DNA of 64,000 bases from Rhizobium sp. Root483D2 (lineage in GTDB: Bacteria > Pseudomonadota > Alphaproteobacteria > Rhizobiales > Rhizobiaceae), in assembly GCF_001426685.1 (NCBI RefSeq), contig NZ_LMFB01000019.1, positions 457,958 through 521,957 of the forward strand, read 5' to 3'. The number at the start of each line of letters is the position of its first letter. The stretch's first letter is position 1. Positions 44,883 to 54,846 of the stretch are shown piece after piece. Below the pieces are notes generated by a model, which did no database searches, was not told the origin of the DNA, and saw only the letters and a program-made list of their open reading frames with translations. Made by a program: the position numbers and the translations under genes.

Positions 44883-46511
44883 ATGCTTCCGATCAGCGAT
44901 ACCTATGACAATCTCCGCCGCGATTTCCGTTGGCAGATTCCGGACAAATTCAACATCGGCGTGGCTGTCAGCGATGCCTGGGCAAAGCGCGATCCGGATC
45001 GTGTCTGCCTGCAGCATTTCAGCCCCAATGGCGCGCATCTGTCTTTGACCTATGGGGCTTTTTCGGCGCAATCCTCCGCTTTTGCGCAAGGGCTTCTGGA
45101 TCAGGGTGTCAGGCCCGGAGATCGCGTGGCGATCCTTTTGCCGCAAAGTTTCGAGACGGCAATCGCGCATGCGGGCATCTACAAGCTGGGCGCCATCGCG
45201 CTGCCGCTGGCGCTGCTCTTCGGTGTTGAAGCGCTTGAATACCGGCTGCGCGATGCGGGTGCCGTGGCTGTTGTCACCAATCGTTTCGGTTATGAAAAGA
45301 TTGCAGCGATCCGCAGGGAGCTGCCGGACTTGAAGACAGTTGTTCTGGTGGATGGCGAAGGGCAGGACACGATCGGCTTTTCCGGTCTTGCGCAGACGCC
45401 GGCGGCCGATTTTACCGCTGCCGATACGGTGCCGGATGATCCGGCGATGATGATCTACACGTCGGGAACGACAGGGCCGCCGAAGGGCGCGCTGCACGGG
45501 CATCGGGTCCTGCTCGGCCATGTCCCCGGCTTCCAGTTCCACCATGCCTTCCTGCCACAGCCGGGCGACCGGATGTGGACGCCGGCCGACTGGGCCTGGG
45601 CCGGCGGGCTCCTGAATGCGCTGCTGCCGTCCTTGTTTCTCGGCGTACCCGTGGTGTCGTCTCCCGGCCAGAAATTCGATCCGCATATGGCGTTTCGCAT
45701 CCTGGAAGAGATGGAGGTGCGCAATGCCTTCATCCCGCCGACGGCGTTGCGCTTGATGAAAGCGGTGGACAATCCGCGTGCACTCTACAGGCTCAATCTG
45801 CGCACGATCGGCTCGGCGGGCGAATCGCTCGGGCGCGAAACCTGGGAACAGGCCAGTGCCGCCTTCGGCGTTCCGGTCAACGAGTTCTATGGCCAGACCG
45901 AGTGCAATATCGTCCTGTCGTCCGCTGCCAATCTCGGCGTGCTCAAACCGGGCTCGATGGGAAAGCCGGCACCCGGTCATGCGGTTGCGATCATCGATGG
46001 AACGGGCAAGAGGCTGCCTGCCGGAACCGTCGGGCAGGTTGCTGTCCGCAGGCCTGATCCGGTGATGTTTCTCGGCTATTGGAACAATGAGGCGGCGACG
46101 GCGGCAAAGTTCATCGGCGACTGGATGACGACGGGGGACCAGGGCATCGAGGACGAAGAGGGCTATATCACCTTCTTTGGCCGCGACGACGATGTCATCA
46201 CCTCGTCCGGCTACCGGATCGGCCCAGGCGAGATAGAGGATTGCCTGGCGGGCCACCCGGCGGTGCAGCTGGCTGCTGCGATCGGCAAGCCCAATCCGGT
46301 GCGCACCGAGATCGTCAAGGCCTATGTGGTGCTGAGACCAGATTATGTGGCAAGCGCGGAGCTGGCCGCAGATATTCGCGACTGGGTCAAGACGCGGCTG
46401 TCGATGCATGAATATCCGCGCGAGATCGAGTTTCTCGACAGCCTGCCGCTCACCACGTCCGGCAAGGTGATCCGCCGCCTCCTGCGCGACAGGGCGGTCG
46501 CGGAGGGTTGA
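44883..46511 (+). CDS. AMP-dependent acyl-CoA synthetase (medium-chain acyl or acetate-like)
   Basis: A 542-residue ANL superfamily enzyme that makes acyl-CoA from a carboxylate and ATP. The P-loop YTSGTTGPPKG (192-202), FYGQTECN, the TGD motif in WMTTGDQG, GYRIGPGEIE and the catalytic lysine in TTSGKVIRR are all intact. Start 44883 (MLPISDTYDN) is favoured over a longer frame. Substrate specificity cannot be read from this. Its end lies beside a degenerate copy of the palindromic repeat. Confidence 0.92.
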   Translation: MLPISDTYDNLRRDFRWQIPDKFNIGVAVSDAWAKRDPDRVCLQHFSPNGAHLSLTYGAFSAQSSAFAQGLLDQGVRPGDRVAILLPQSFETAIAHAGIYKLGAIALPLALLFGVEALEYRLRDAGAVAVVTNRFGYEKIAAIRRELPDLKTVVLVDGEGQDTIGFSGLAQTPAADFTAADTVPDDPAMMIYTSGTTGPPKGALHGHRVLLGHVPGFQFHHAFLPQPGDRMWTPADWAWAGGLLNALLPSLFLGVPVVSSPGQKFDPHMAFRILEEMEVRNAFIPPTALRLMKAVDNPRALYRLNLRTIGSAGESLGRETWEQASAAFGVPVNEFYGQTECNIVLSSAANLGVLKPGSMGKPAPGHAVAIIDGTGKRLPAGTVGQVAVRRPDPVMFLGYWNNEAATAAKFIGDWMTTGDQGIEDEEGYITFFGRDDDVITSSGYRIGPGEIEDCLAGHPAVQLAAAIGKPNPVRTEIVKAYVVLRPDYVASAELAADIRDWVKTRLSMHEYPREIEFLDSLPLTTSGKVIRRLLRDRAVAEG

Positions 46512-46512
46512 T

Positions 46513-46540
46513 GTGTCTCATTGATCGTACGAGGCTTTAG
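46513..46540. repeat. degenerate copy of the GCCTCATTGATC palindromic element
   Basis: TGTCTCATTGATCGTACGAGGC shares its core with the copies at 2621-2678 and 21497-21529, but the left arm is damaged so only about five pairs remain. It carries the TAA of the convergent GNAT gene at 46537-46539 and lies just after the stop of the acyl-CoA synthetase gene. Confidence 0.75.
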
Positions 46541-47820
46541 CGCAGGACGCGGGGTGCCAGCGAGCGGATCTTTTCGCGCAGCAGCCGCGCCATGTTGCGG
46601 GTGTTGCGGTAGAGATGCAGCTGGGCCGCCACCTGGCGCACGTCGCGGTCGCGGTTCTGTTTGAGGCCAATCACCAGCGTTCCCATCTCCTCGCGCTCCT
46701 CCCAGAAGCGGCTCATGACCGGATGATCGGGAACGGCACAGCTGTCAGAGCGCATGATATTGGCATCGTCGAGATGCCATTCGGTCAGTTCGGCCAGAAG
46801 CAGCTTGCCCGGCGAGTATTTGCCATATTGCTCGTCATAGGCGGTTTTCCAGGTATAGGCCTCGCCCGCCATCATGAAGACGATCATCGAGGCAATCGCC
46901 GTACCATCGAGATCGATCGTGTGGATGCGGACGCTGTCGGCTTCGGCAAGATTGGTGATTGCCTCGCGCGCAAAGGCGGCGCGGTAGCGGTCGAGCACCA
47001 TGGCTGTTGCGGCGCGGCCTTTCCAGCCGCTCGCCTCCAGCGCCAGAAATTCTTCCATCCGGACGCGGATATCGGCGGGCTGACGGGCCACATTGTAGGA
47101 GACGCGGCCGAGCCGTTCGAGCAGCTTCCATTGGCGGCGCAACTCGCGCAGATGGCCAGCGCTGATGGCATGGCGCAGATAGGTCTGGCCGTCCTGCAGG
47201 CTTTCCAGCATCGGCCGGCTGAATGTGTCGGTCACCGTCAGCGGCAGATTGCGGCCGATGGCGACGGCACGGGCCAGCTGGGCGAATTTTCCCTTGAGGC
47301 GGATATCGGGCAGCACGAGAACGCCGGGAAGATTTGCCGCAGGCGAGGTGAGCGCCTCGTAGAAATTGTCGATGGTTTCGGCCGCATCTTCCGCGTCGAG
47401 CAGAGGCACGCCGAGCGGGCCGAACGGATTGGACCAGGCACGGATGATCGGCGCGCCGATGGAAAAACCCGGCTTCTCGATCGAAAACGGCATCAGGAAA
47501 CGGATGCGGCTGCGGCGTTCGTCATTGTCGCGGATCAGCGCCAGGCGGATGATACGGTCTTCCAGGCGCGGCATGGCAGGCGCGAGGAAACGGCCGGTGA
47601 AGAAGACGTTCGGCTCCATGGCGCGGTTGGAGAGGAAATCGAGTTCGGCCTGCAGTTCATAGCCTTGACGCGCGGGATAAAAGCAAAGCTGGCGGCCGGG
47701 GCGGCCGATGGCAATGGTGTTGTCGGCAACGGGCTGGTCCGGCACCGGCTGCGCAAGGCCCCCGAGGATACGGGCCGACCGGCTGTTGGCGTCATCTGGA
47801 AAATGCGGATTGCCGGTCAT
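46537..47820 (-). CDS. GNAT/CelD-like acyltransferase (FemAB fold)
   Basis: A 427-residue protein related to CelD/Acetyltransf_6 (BioF2-like) enzymes, which transfer acyl groups in polysaccharide or cell-wall work. The core domain (about 190-340) includes LRRQWKLLERLGRVSY, EASGWKGRAATAMVLD and AYTWKTAYDEQYGKYSPGKLL, a typical GNAT-like strand/helix pair. Start 47820 (MTGNPHFPDD) overlaps the flippase stop (ATGA, 47820-47817), so the two are coupled. The pairing suggests surface polysaccharide modification; acceptor unknown. Confidence 0.82.
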   Translation of the reverse strand: MTGNPHFPDDANSRSARILGGLAQPVPDQPVADNTIAIGRPGRQLCFYPARQGYELQAELDFLSNRAMEPNVFFTGRFLAPAMPRLEDRIIRLALIRDNDERRSRIRFLMPFSIEKPGFSIGAPIIRAWSNPFGPLGVPLLDAEDAAETIDNFYEALTSPAANLPGVLVLPDIRLKGKFAQLARAVAIGRNLPLTVTDTFSRPMLESLQDGQTYLRHAISAGHLRELRRQWKLLERLGRVSYNVARQPADIRVRMEEFLALEASGWKGRAATAMVLDRYRAAFAREAITNLAEADSVRIHTIDLDGTAIASMIVFMMAGEAYTWKTAYDEQYGKYSPGKLLLAELTEWHLDDANIMRSDSCAVPDHPVMSRFWEEREEMGTLVIGLKQNRDRDVRQVAAQLHLYRNTRNMARLLREKIRSLAPRVLR

Positions 47821-49232
47821 GGGCGGGGTGCCTCTGCTTTGATGGTTCGGGGATCGGCAAAGGCAAAGAGAACGATGCCGAAGGTACGCCGGACAGCGAC
47901 GTGAAGGAGGATGGCCTCGACGACCATGGCGCCGGCCGTGGCGATCGCCGCGCCGGTCAGCCCGAACATCGGGATCATCGTGACGTTGAGCGCCAGATTG
48001 CACACAAGGGCCACTGCATAGAGCGCGACGCACAGTTTTTGCCGGCCAGCCATGGTTAGAAAGGCTTCGGCCGGGCCAACCAGCGCCTTTGCCATGATGC
48101 CGGCAAACAGGATGGCCATCAGCGGATAGCCGGAAACGAAGGCGGGGCCAAACAGCGACAGAAGGAACGAGCCGCAGGCAAGCACCATCAGGCCGACGGC
48201 GAGCGATGGCCAGAACGACCATTTGGCGCTTTCGATGGCGATGACGGCCAGTTGCTGGCGGTCGGGATTGGCCATGGCGGCGGAAAAGCGTGGTGATGCG
48301 GCGGCCTTCACCGAAAACATCACGAAATGCACCAGTGCCATGGTTTTTGCGGCGGCAAAATAGATCGCGACACTTGCCGGATCGAGGTAAAGTCCGACGA
48401 TAACGACGTCGGAATTGGTCAGCATGAAGCCGAAACCCTCGATCAGAAAGATCGGCAGCGCGACGCGAAACCAGATGCCGAACTCGATACGGCTTGGGCC
48501 CTTGACGTAGCGCCGGCGCAAACGCCAGGTCAGGATGAAGAACTGGCTGACGCTGGTTAGGTAGGTGGCCGCCATTGCGGCGATCATCGCGGTGCGGGCC
48601 GTATGCGGCTCGCCGATCGCAACCGCCAGCATCATGAAGCCGAGGATGAGGACCGGCCGGATGATATAGGTCGGGCTCATGGCCGAAACCGCCCAGCTAT
48701 GGGCGCGCGAGGTCCCGTCCATCACGTCGCCAAGCGCAATCATCGGCAGCGAGAAGACCCCGAGATAGAGCGGGACAAGATAATAGCTTTCGATACGTTC
48801 GCCGAACAGCCAGAGGCCGCCGATGCCGATGACGGCAACGCCGGTCGCCGACATCAGTGCGAAGATGCGCACCGTCGTCGTCATCCCGCGAATTTCAGCC
48901 AGGGCCTCGCGGGCACGGTACTGTGGCAGGAAGCGGATGATGGCGGTGTGGAAGCCAAGGCAGGAGAGGTTTCCGAACAGAACCACCAGCACCCAGACGA
49001 AAACGAAGATGCCGTATTCGAACTCGCCCATAACGCGTGCCAGGATGATTTGCGACACGAAGGCGATGGCCGCGCTGACGACACGGATGGCGAAGGCGAC
49101 AAGCGCCATGCGCTGTGCAAGATGTTTGGGATCGCTGCTCGTCAGCACGGGAATGAGCTTTTCAAGCAGAGGCGATAGCCGCACCCTCAATGCGGGCGGC
49201 AGAATTCGTCCAGCCGTTTGACATGCTGCCAT
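47817..49232 (-). CDS. polysaccharide/lipid-linked flippase (Wzx/MVIN-like)
   Basis: A 471-residue inner-membrane protein with about 12-14 TM helices of the MATE-like flippase superfamily. Typical parts are QRMALVAFAIRVVSAAIAFV at the start and AIATAGAMVVEAILLHVAV near the end. It likely flips lipid-linked sugars for surface glycans. It is coupled to the acyltransferase gene by an ATGA overlap. Start at 49232 (MAACQTAG) or six bases earlier. Confidence 0.86.
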   Translation of the reverse strand: MAACQTAGRILPPALRVRLSPLLEKLIPVLTSSDPKHLAQRMALVAFAIRVVSAAIAFVSQIILARVMGEFEYGIFVFVWVLVVLFGNLSCLGFHTAIIRFLPQYRAREALAEIRGMTTTVRIFALMSATGVAVIGIGGLWLFGERIESYYLVPLYLGVFSLPMIALGDVMDGTSRAHSWAVSAMSPTYIIRPVLILGFMMLAVAIGEPHTARTAMIAAMAATYLTSVSQFFILTWRLRRRYVKGPSRIEFGIWFRVALPIFLIEGFGFMLTNSDVVIVGLYLDPASVAIYFAAAKTMALVHFVMFSVKAAASPRFSAAMANPDRQQLAVIAIESAKWSFWPSLAVGLMVLACGSFLLSLFGPAFVSGYPLMAILFAGIMAKALVGPAEAFLTMAGRQKLCVALYAVALVCNLALNVTMIPMFGLTGAAIATAGAMVVEAILLHVAVRRTFGIVLFAFADPRTIKAEAPRP

Positions 49233-49483
49233 GAACAATGGAGTACCCGAAACTACGCAAAACAGAATGTCAGTCTTGACAGAACAGCGTTAACAAAGGG
49301 TGCAACCGGGAGCCGCCGGCACGGAGTTTTACAAAGCCGCCGGTGGCTGACAACAGAAAATCATATGCTATTATCGGTTGTATTCGATAGCAGAAGCAGC
49401 GAGCGCGAAGCCAGCCCGCGCAACCGGGAAGATGGTCTCCCCGGCTGTGGCAACGGCCTTGCTGTCGAATCTGGAGGTGTTCT

Positions 49484-49573
49484 ATGTGGCAAAAGCCATT
49501 TAGCATCACGCTTATGATGCGGAAAACCCGGACGGGCTGGTCAATCGCCGTCCGGATAAATTTCCAAAAGTAA
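49484..49573 (+). CDS. putative 29-aa basic small protein beside secA
   Basis: A short ORF reading MWQKPFSITLMMRKTRTGWS and ending INFQK, with a strong GGAGG Shine-Dalgarno six bases before its ATG. It is amphipathic and basic, with no clear TM. A perfect 10-bp hairpin follows two bases after its stop region (49580-49607), so it looks like a complete small transcription unit. No related family is known to me. Upstream, 49233-49483 shows no longer gene. Confidence 0.5.
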   Translation: MWQKPFSITLMMRKTRTGWSIAVRINFQK

Positions 49574-49579
49574 GTCAAA

Positions 49580-49607
49580 GGCAGACGGGATTGCACTCCC
49601 GTCTGCC
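49580..49607. terminator. perfect 10-bp hairpin between the 29-aa ORF and secA
   Basis: GGCAGACGGG pairs with CCCGTCTGCC around an eight-base loop. Minus-strand downstream bases are TTTGACTTACTTTT, moderately T-rich, so it may end secA transcription; plus-strand downstream is not T-rich. Confidence 0.6.
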
Positions 49608-49653
49608 ACTCCAGAATTAAGCGATATCACCTAAAAAATCAAGCTCTCAAAGC

Positions 49654-52365
49654 TTATGCCTCGAATGCGCCATGGCAATGCTTGTACTTCTTGCCGGAGC
49701 CGCAAGGGCAGGGCTCGTTGCGGGAAACCTTGCCCCAGCTGGACGGGTCCTGCGGATTGCGGTTTTCCGGTTCGACGAAGTTCAGGTTGACGCTTTCGGC
49801 GAAGTCATCGACGCCGGTGTCGGGATCGATGTGATGGCCGACCATTTCCGGCGGAACCGGCTGCGGCGCTTCGGCGGCTTCACGAACGAGTTCGACGCGC
49901 ATCAGTTGTGCCGTCACGGCCTGGCGCAGATTGCCCAGCAGTGCCTGGAACAGCTCGAAGGCTTCCGACTTGTATTCCTGCAGCGGGTCGCGCTGAGCAT
50001 AGCCACGGAAGCCGATGACCGAGCGCAGGTGATCGAGGTTGACGATATGCTCGCGCCACAGATGATCGAGCGTCTGGAGAACCACGGAGCGCTCGACATA
50101 GAGCATGATGTCCGGGCCAAAGCGTTCGGCGCGGTCTGCAGCTGCCTTGTCGGCTTCAGCGGTAATGCGCTCGCGGATATCGTTTTCGTCGATGCCTTCC
50201 TCTGCAGCCCATTCGACGATCGGCAGGTCGAGGTTCAGCGAATTCTGCACGTCGGTCTTCAGGCCGGTGGCATCCCACTGTTCGGCATAGGCTTTTTCCG
50301 GAATGCGCTTGGCAACGATATCCTCGATCACCTCGTGGCGCATGTCGGACACGGTTTCGGAAATATCCGTTGCGTCCATCATCTCGATGCGTTGTTCGAA
50401 GATGACCTTGCGCTGGTCGTTCAGAACGTCGTCGTATTTCAGAAGGTTTTTACGCGTGTCGAAGTTGCGGGCCTCGACCTTTTTCTGGGCGCGTTCCAGC
50501 GCCTTGTTGATCCAGGGATGGACGATCGCTTCGCCTTCCTTGAGACCAAGCTTCTGCAACATCGAATCCATGCGGTCGGAGCCGAAGATGCGCATCAGGT
50601 CGTCCTGCAGCGACAGGAAGAATTTCGAGCGGCCGGGGTCGCCCTGACGGCCGGAACGGCCGCGCAGCTGGTTGTCGATGCGGCGGCTTTCGTGACGTTC
50701 GGTCGCCAGAACGTAGAGGCCACCGGCACCCAGCGCGATGTCCTTCAGACGCTGAACCTCGACCTTGATCGCGGCTTCCTTTTCGTCGCGCTCGGGGCCA
50801 TGTTCCATCTCGCCGAGTTCACGCTCGATGCGCATTTCCAGGTTGCCGCCCAGCTGGATGTCAGTGCCGCGGCCTGCCATGTTGGTGGCGATGGTCACCG
50901 CGCCGGGCACGCCGGCCTGCGAAACGATATAGGCTTCCTGCTCGTGGTAACGGGCGTTCAGGACCTGGAAATTGGTGAAGCCGGCGTCCTTGAGCATCTT
51001 TGCCAGAAGCTCGGACTTTTCGATCGAGGTGGTGCCGACCAGAACCGGCTGCTGGCGGTCCTGGGATTCCTTGATCTCGGCGATGATCGCCTTGTATTTC
51101 TCTTCAACCGTCCGGTAGACTTCGTCGTCTTCATCGATACGCTTGATCGGCAGATTGGTCGGCACTTCGACGACTTCGAGGCCGTAAATATTGCCGAATT
51201 CCTCGGCTTCGGTCGAAGCCGTGCCGGTCATGCCGCCGAGCTTGTTGTACATGCGGAAATAGTTCTGGAAGGTCACCGAGGCCAGTGTCTGGTTTTCCGG
51301 CTGGATGGTGACCTTTTCCTTGGCTTCCAAGGCCTGATGCTGGCCTTCCGAATAGCGGCGGCCCGGCATCATGCGGCCGGTGAATTCGTCGATGATGACG
51401 ATCTCGTCGTTGCGGACGATATAGTCCTTGTCCTTCTGGAAAAGCTTGTGCGCCTTCAACGCATTGTTGACGTGATGGACGATCGCGACATTTTCCACGT
51501 CGTAGAGCGTCTCGCCCTTCAACAGGTTTGCTTCGCGCAAAAGGTTTTCGAGCTTTTCCGTGCCGTCTTCGGAGAAGTTGGCCGAGCGCTGTTTTTCATC
51601 GATCTCGTAATCTTCCGGCGACAGCAGCGGGATGAACCGGTCGATGGTGTTGTAGAGATCCGAGCGGTCGTCGAGCGGGCCGGAAATGATCAGCGGCGTG
51701 CGAGCTTCATCGACGAGGATCGAATCGACTTCGTCGACGATCGCGAAGAAGTGTCCGCGCTGGACCATCTGGTTGCGCTCGTACTTCATGTTGTCGCGCA
51801 GGTAATCGAAGCCGAGTTCATTGTTGGTCGCGTAGGTGACGTCGCAGGCATAGGCGTCGCGGCGCTGGTCGTCGGTCAGGCCGTGGACGATGACGCCCGT
51901 GGTCAGGCCGAGAAACGAATAGATCCGGTTCATCGTCGCCGAGTCGCGGGTGGCGAGGTAATCGTTGACCGTGACGACGTGAACGCCCTTGCCGGCAAGC
52001 GCGTTGAGATAGACCGGCAGCGTGGCGACAAGGGTCTTGCCTTCGCCGGTTTTCATTTCCGCGATCGACTTTTCATGCAGGATGATGCCGCCGATCAGCT
52101 GGACGTCAAAAGGTCGCAGGCCGAGCGCCCGCCGCGCGCCTTCGCGGGCAACGGCAAAAGCCGGGACCAGCAGATCGTCCAGCGTCTTGCCATCAGCCAG
52201 TTGCTGGCGGAACTCAACGGTCTTGGCAGCCAGGGCCTCGTCAGAAAGCGCTTTGGTTTCAGCTTCCAGGGCGTTGATGGCATCGACCTTAGCTTTGTAG
52301 CCCCGCACACGGCGGTCATTCGATGAGCCGAAGATTTTGCGGGCGAGGCCGCCGAGACTGACCAT
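49654..52365 (-). CDS. secA: preprotein translocase subunit SecA
   Basis: SecA, the ATPase motor of Sec export, 903 residues. It has nucleotide-binding Walker A MKTGEGKT (about 103-110), the DEVD Walker B (VDEVDSIL), the PPXD, helicase-like NBD2 with [10 protein letters not shown], and the C-terminal zinc site [14 protein letters not shown]. The gene spans to the left of the parvulin gene and is divergent from it. Nothing suggests a second SecA. The start [11 protein letters not shown] is at 52365. Confidence 0.98.
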   Translation of the reverse strand: MVSLGGLARKIFGSSNDRRVRGYKAKVDAINALEAETKALSDEALAAKTVEFRQQLADGKTLDDLLVPAFAVAREGARRALGLRPFDVQLIGGIILHEKSIAEMKTGEGKTLVATLPVYLNALAGKGVHVVTVNDYLATRDSATMNRIYSFLGLTTGVIVHGLTDDQRRDAYACDVTYATNNELGFDYLRDNMKYERNQMVQRGHFFAIVDEVDSILVDEARTPLIISGPLDDRSDLYNTIDRFIPLLSPEDYEIDEKQRSANFSEDGTEKLENLLREANLLKGETLYDVENVAIVHHVNNALKAHKLFQKDKDYIVRNDEIVIIDEFTGRMMPGRRYSEGQHQALEAKEKVTIQPENQTLASVTFQNYFRMYNKLGGMTGTASTEAEEFGNIYGLEVVEVPTNLPIKRIDEDDEVYRTVEEKYKAIIAEIKESQDRQQPVLVGTTSIEKSELLAKMLKDAGFTNFQVLNARYHEQEAYIVSQAGVPGAVTIATNMAGRGTDIQLGGNLEMRIERELGEMEHGPERDEKEAAIKVEVQRLKDIALGAGGLYVLATERHESRRIDNQLRGRSGRQGDPGRSKFFLSLQDDLMRIFGSDRMDSMLQKLGLKEGEAIVHPWINKALERAQKKVEARNFDTRKNLLKYDDVLNDQRKVIFEQRIEMMDATDISETVSDMRHEVIEDIVAKRIPEKAYAEQWDATGLKTDVQNSLNLDLPIVEWAAEEGIDENDIRERITAEADKAAADRAERFGPDIMLYVERSVVLQTLDHLWREHIVNLDHLRSVIGFRGYAQRDPLQEYKSEAFELFQALLGNLRQAVTAQLMRVELVREAAEAPQPVPPEMVGHHIDPDTGVDDFAESVNLNFVEPENRNPQDPSSWGKVSRNEPCPCGSGKKYKHCHGAFEA

Positions 52366-52459
52366 AAGAATGGTCCTTTCTTCTATGTCGCCAACGCGGT
52401 CAATTTCCGCGAAATACTATGAAACGCCCGGAACTGTTCTGGACGCGAGGTTGCGTGAC

Positions 52460-52488
52460 AGATAAGAGGGGGGTCGAATTATGTCAAC
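52460..52488 (-). promoter_or_regulatory. candidate secA promoter
   Basis: On the minus strand GTTGAC (52488-52483), a 17-base spacer and TTATCT (52465-52460). It lies 95 bases before the secA ATG, a similar spacing to the rpmB promoter. The opposite-strand parvulin promoter may overlap this region. Confidence 0.5.
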
Positions 52489-52593
52489 GGAGTTGAGGCA
52501 CGCCAAGGCTACAGAACGGCCACAATCTGATGATGTGGAACGTTTCAGGCCGGCCGTGACCGCGGTTCGGATACCATCGTGGAAGGTATGAGG

Positions 52594-53460
52594 ATGTTGA
52601 AATACAAAATGCTTGCGGCAGTTGCCCTGATTGCTGTCATGGCCGCCCAGGGCCCGGCAGCAGCGCAGGACGCGGCCGATCCGGTTATTGCCAAGGTTGG
52701 CGATACGGAAATCCACCAGTCCGAGCTCGATTATGCCCTGACCGGCCTTGATCCGCAGCTTGCCCAGCTGCCGGACGACCAGAAGCGCGCCGCAGCCCTT
52801 TCCGGCCTGATCGACGTGAAGCTCCTGGCCAAGGATGCGGACAAGGAAGGCCTGCAGAACGATGCGGACTTCAAGAAGCGTCTTGCCTATCTGACCGACC
52901 GCGAGCTGCACAACGCCTTCTTCAAGAAGCACGTCGTCGATGCCGTCAAGCCGGAAGAGGTCAAGGCCCGCTACGACGTGGAAATCGCCAAGATCCCGGC
53001 GCAGGAAGAAGCCAAGGCCCGCCATATTCTGGTGAAGACCGAGGAAGAAGCCAAGGCGATCATTAAGGATCTGGATGCCGGCAAGGACTTTGCGACCATT
53101 GCCAAGGAAAAGTCGACCGATCCGAACAAGGCTGATGGCGGCGATCTCGGCTATTTCACCAAGGACCGCATGGTTCCGGAATTCTCCGAAGCGGCCTTCA
53201 AGCTCGAAAAGGGCAAGTATACCGAAGTGCCGGTCAAGACGCAGTTCGGCTTCCATGTCATCCTGCTCGAAGACAAGCGCATGCAGCCACCGCCGCCGTT
53301 CGAGCAGGTCGAGCCGCAGGTCAAGCAGCTCGTCATGCGCGACAAGTATATCGAGCTTCTGACCGCAGCCAAGAAGGACGCGGGCGTCGATATTACCGAT
53401 CCGGCTTTGAAGAAGGCCTATGACGAGGCCAACAAGGCGGAAGCAGAAACCGCAAACTGA
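52594..53460 (+). CDS. peptidylprolyl isomerase, parvulin type, periplasmic
   Basis: A 288-residue SurA/PpiC-like protein. It has a signal peptide (MLKYKMLAAVALIAVMAAQG, cleavage near AAAQ-D), an N-terminal chaperone helix region (EIHQSELDYALTGLDPQL), and the parvulin domain (about 140-235) with ARHILVKTEEEAKA, DGGDLGYFTKDRMVPEF and FGFHVILLED. Start 52594 has AAGG seven bases upstream. It folds outer-membrane proteins; divergence from secA fits the export theme. Confidence 0.93.
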   Translation: MLKYKMLAAVALIAVMAAQGPAAAQDAADPVIAKVGDTEIHQSELDYALTGLDPQLAQLPDDQKRAAALSGLIDVKLLAKDADKEGLQNDADFKKRLAYLTDRELHNAFFKKHVVDAVKPEEVKARYDVEIAKIPAQEEAKARHILVKTEEEAKAIIKDLDAGKDFATIAKEKSTDPNKADGGDLGYFTKDRMVPEFSEAAFKLEKGKYTEVPVKTQFGFHVILLEDKRMQPPPPFEQVEPQVKQLVMRDKYIELLTAAKKDAGVDITDPALKKAYDEANKAEAETAN

Positions 53461-53469
53461 CGAGATGAC

Positions 53470-53499
53470 GCGTGACCGTTCGTCGTCGGCCGGTCACGC
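53470..53499 (+). terminator. hairpin after the parvulin gene
   Basis: GCGTGACCG pairs with CGGTCACGC in a nine-pair stem with a 12-base loop, nine bases after the parvulin stop. No T-run follows, so it could be a rho-dependent or RNA-stabilising element. Confidence 0.5.
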
Positions 53500-53604
53500 C
53501 GTTCTGATATCAAGTGAACGACAAAGGTCCCGGAGGCGTCAGGCTCTTCGGGATTTCGTTTGTGGGCCCGCAGGCCGGGCCATCATCGCTAAACAGGGTT
53601 GATC

Positions 53605-54846
53605 ATGTCCGGTTCCGTTTCCCCGCTTGCCCCCAAATCCTTTGCCGACATGCCGCCGGTGCGCGGTGTGCGCATGGCGACAGCCGCCGCCGGCATCAAG
53701 TACAAGAACCGCACGGATGTCCTGCTGATGGTCTTCGACGTGCCGGCTGCCGTCGCCGGTGTCTTTACCCGGTCGCGCTGCCCGTCCGCTCCCGTCGATT
53801 TCTGCCGCCAGAACCTGTCCGGCGGCCTTGCCCGTGCCGTGGTCGTCAATTCCGGCAATGCCAATGCCTTTACCGGCAAGAAGGGCAGGGCGGCGACGGA
53901 ACTCACAGCGCAGTCGGCGTCGCAGGCGGTTGGGTGCTCGACCGGTGAGGTGTTTCTCGCCTCCACCGGCGTCATCGGCGAACCGCTGGATGCAACGAAA
54001 TTTGCTGGCGTTCTCAGCGACATGACCGAAAAGGCGGTAGGCGATTTCTGGTTCGAAGCCGCCAAGGCGATCATGACCACAGACACCTATCCGAAGGTTG
54101 CCACCCGCAGCACCGAAATTGGTGGCGTTACCGTCACCATCAACGGTATCGCCAAGGGCGCCGGCATGATCGCGCCCGATATGGCGACGATGCTGTCGTT
54201 TGTCGTCACCGACGCGGATATCACGCCGGAAGCCCTGCAGGTTCTGTTGTCCGAGGGCACAGGCCCGACCTTCAACTCCGTCACCGTCGATAGCGATACA
54301 TCGACCTCCGACACGCTGATGCTGTTTGCAACTGGCGCTGCCGGCAAGGACGGGCAGGCAAAGATCGTCAGCCCAACCGATCCGGCGCTCGATGGCTTCC
54401 GTGTGGCCCTCAACGATCTCCTGCGCGATCTGGCGCTGCAGGTGGTTCGCGATGGCGAAGGTGCCCGCAAGATGGTTGCCGTGACCGTTGAGGGCGCAGA
54501 GAGCGATGCTGCCGCCAAGCGCATCGGTCTCTCGATCGCCAATTCGCCGCTGGTGAAGACGGCGGTGGCCGGCGAGGATGCCAATTGGGGCCGCGTGGTC
54601 ATGGCTGTCGGAAAATCCGGCGAGCTTGCCGACCGCGACCGGTTGGCAATCTGGTTCGGCGATGTCCGCGTTGCCGTTGATGGCGAGCGCGATCCGACCT
54701 ATTCGGAGGCTGCCGCGTCTGCGGTGATGAAGCAGGAAGACATCGCTATCCGCGTCGAGATCGGTCTCGGATCAGGCAGCGCGACCGTCTATACCTGCGA
54801 TCTGACGAAGGAATATATCGAGATCAATGGCGACTATCGGAGCTGA
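53605..54846 (+). CDS. argJ: bifunctional glutamate N-acetyltransferase/amino-acid acetyltransferase
   Basis: ArgJ recycles the acetyl group between N-acetylornithine and glutamate. The 413-residue precursor self-cleaves at A194|T195 in [10 protein letters not shown], leaving the alpha chain and the nucleophilic Thr beta chain. [13 protein letters not shown] and [13 protein letters not shown] are family motifs. Start 53605 ([10 protein letters not shown]). Its TGA overlaps the next gene's ATG by one base. It lies with argH-linked metabolism elsewhere in the window. Confidence 0.97.
   Translation: MSGSVSPLAPKSFADMPPVRGVRMATAAAGIKYKNRTDVLLMVFDVPAAVAGVFTRSRCPSAPVDFCRQNLSGGLARAVVVNSGNANAFTGKKGRAATELTAQSASQAVGCSTGEVFLASTGVIGEPLDATKFAGVLSDMTEKAVGDFWFEAAKAIMTTDTYPKVATRSTEIGGVTVTINGIAKGAGMIAPDMATMLSFVVTDADITPEALQVLLSEGTGPTFNSVTVDSDTSTSDTLMLFATGAAGKDGQAKIVSPTDPALDGFRVALNDLLRDLALQVVRDGEGARKMVAVTVEGAESDAAAKRIGLSIANSPLVKTAVAGEDANWGRVVMAVGKSGELADRDRLAIWFGDVRVAVDGERDPTYSEAAASAVMKQEDIAIRVEIGLGSGSATVYTCDLTKEYIEINGDYRS

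Noticed and set aside
49672..52326. 884-residue plus-strand ORF opposite secA
   Set aside because: It mirrors almost all of secA; SecA has every expected motif, so the antisense frame is a shadow of its codon bias.
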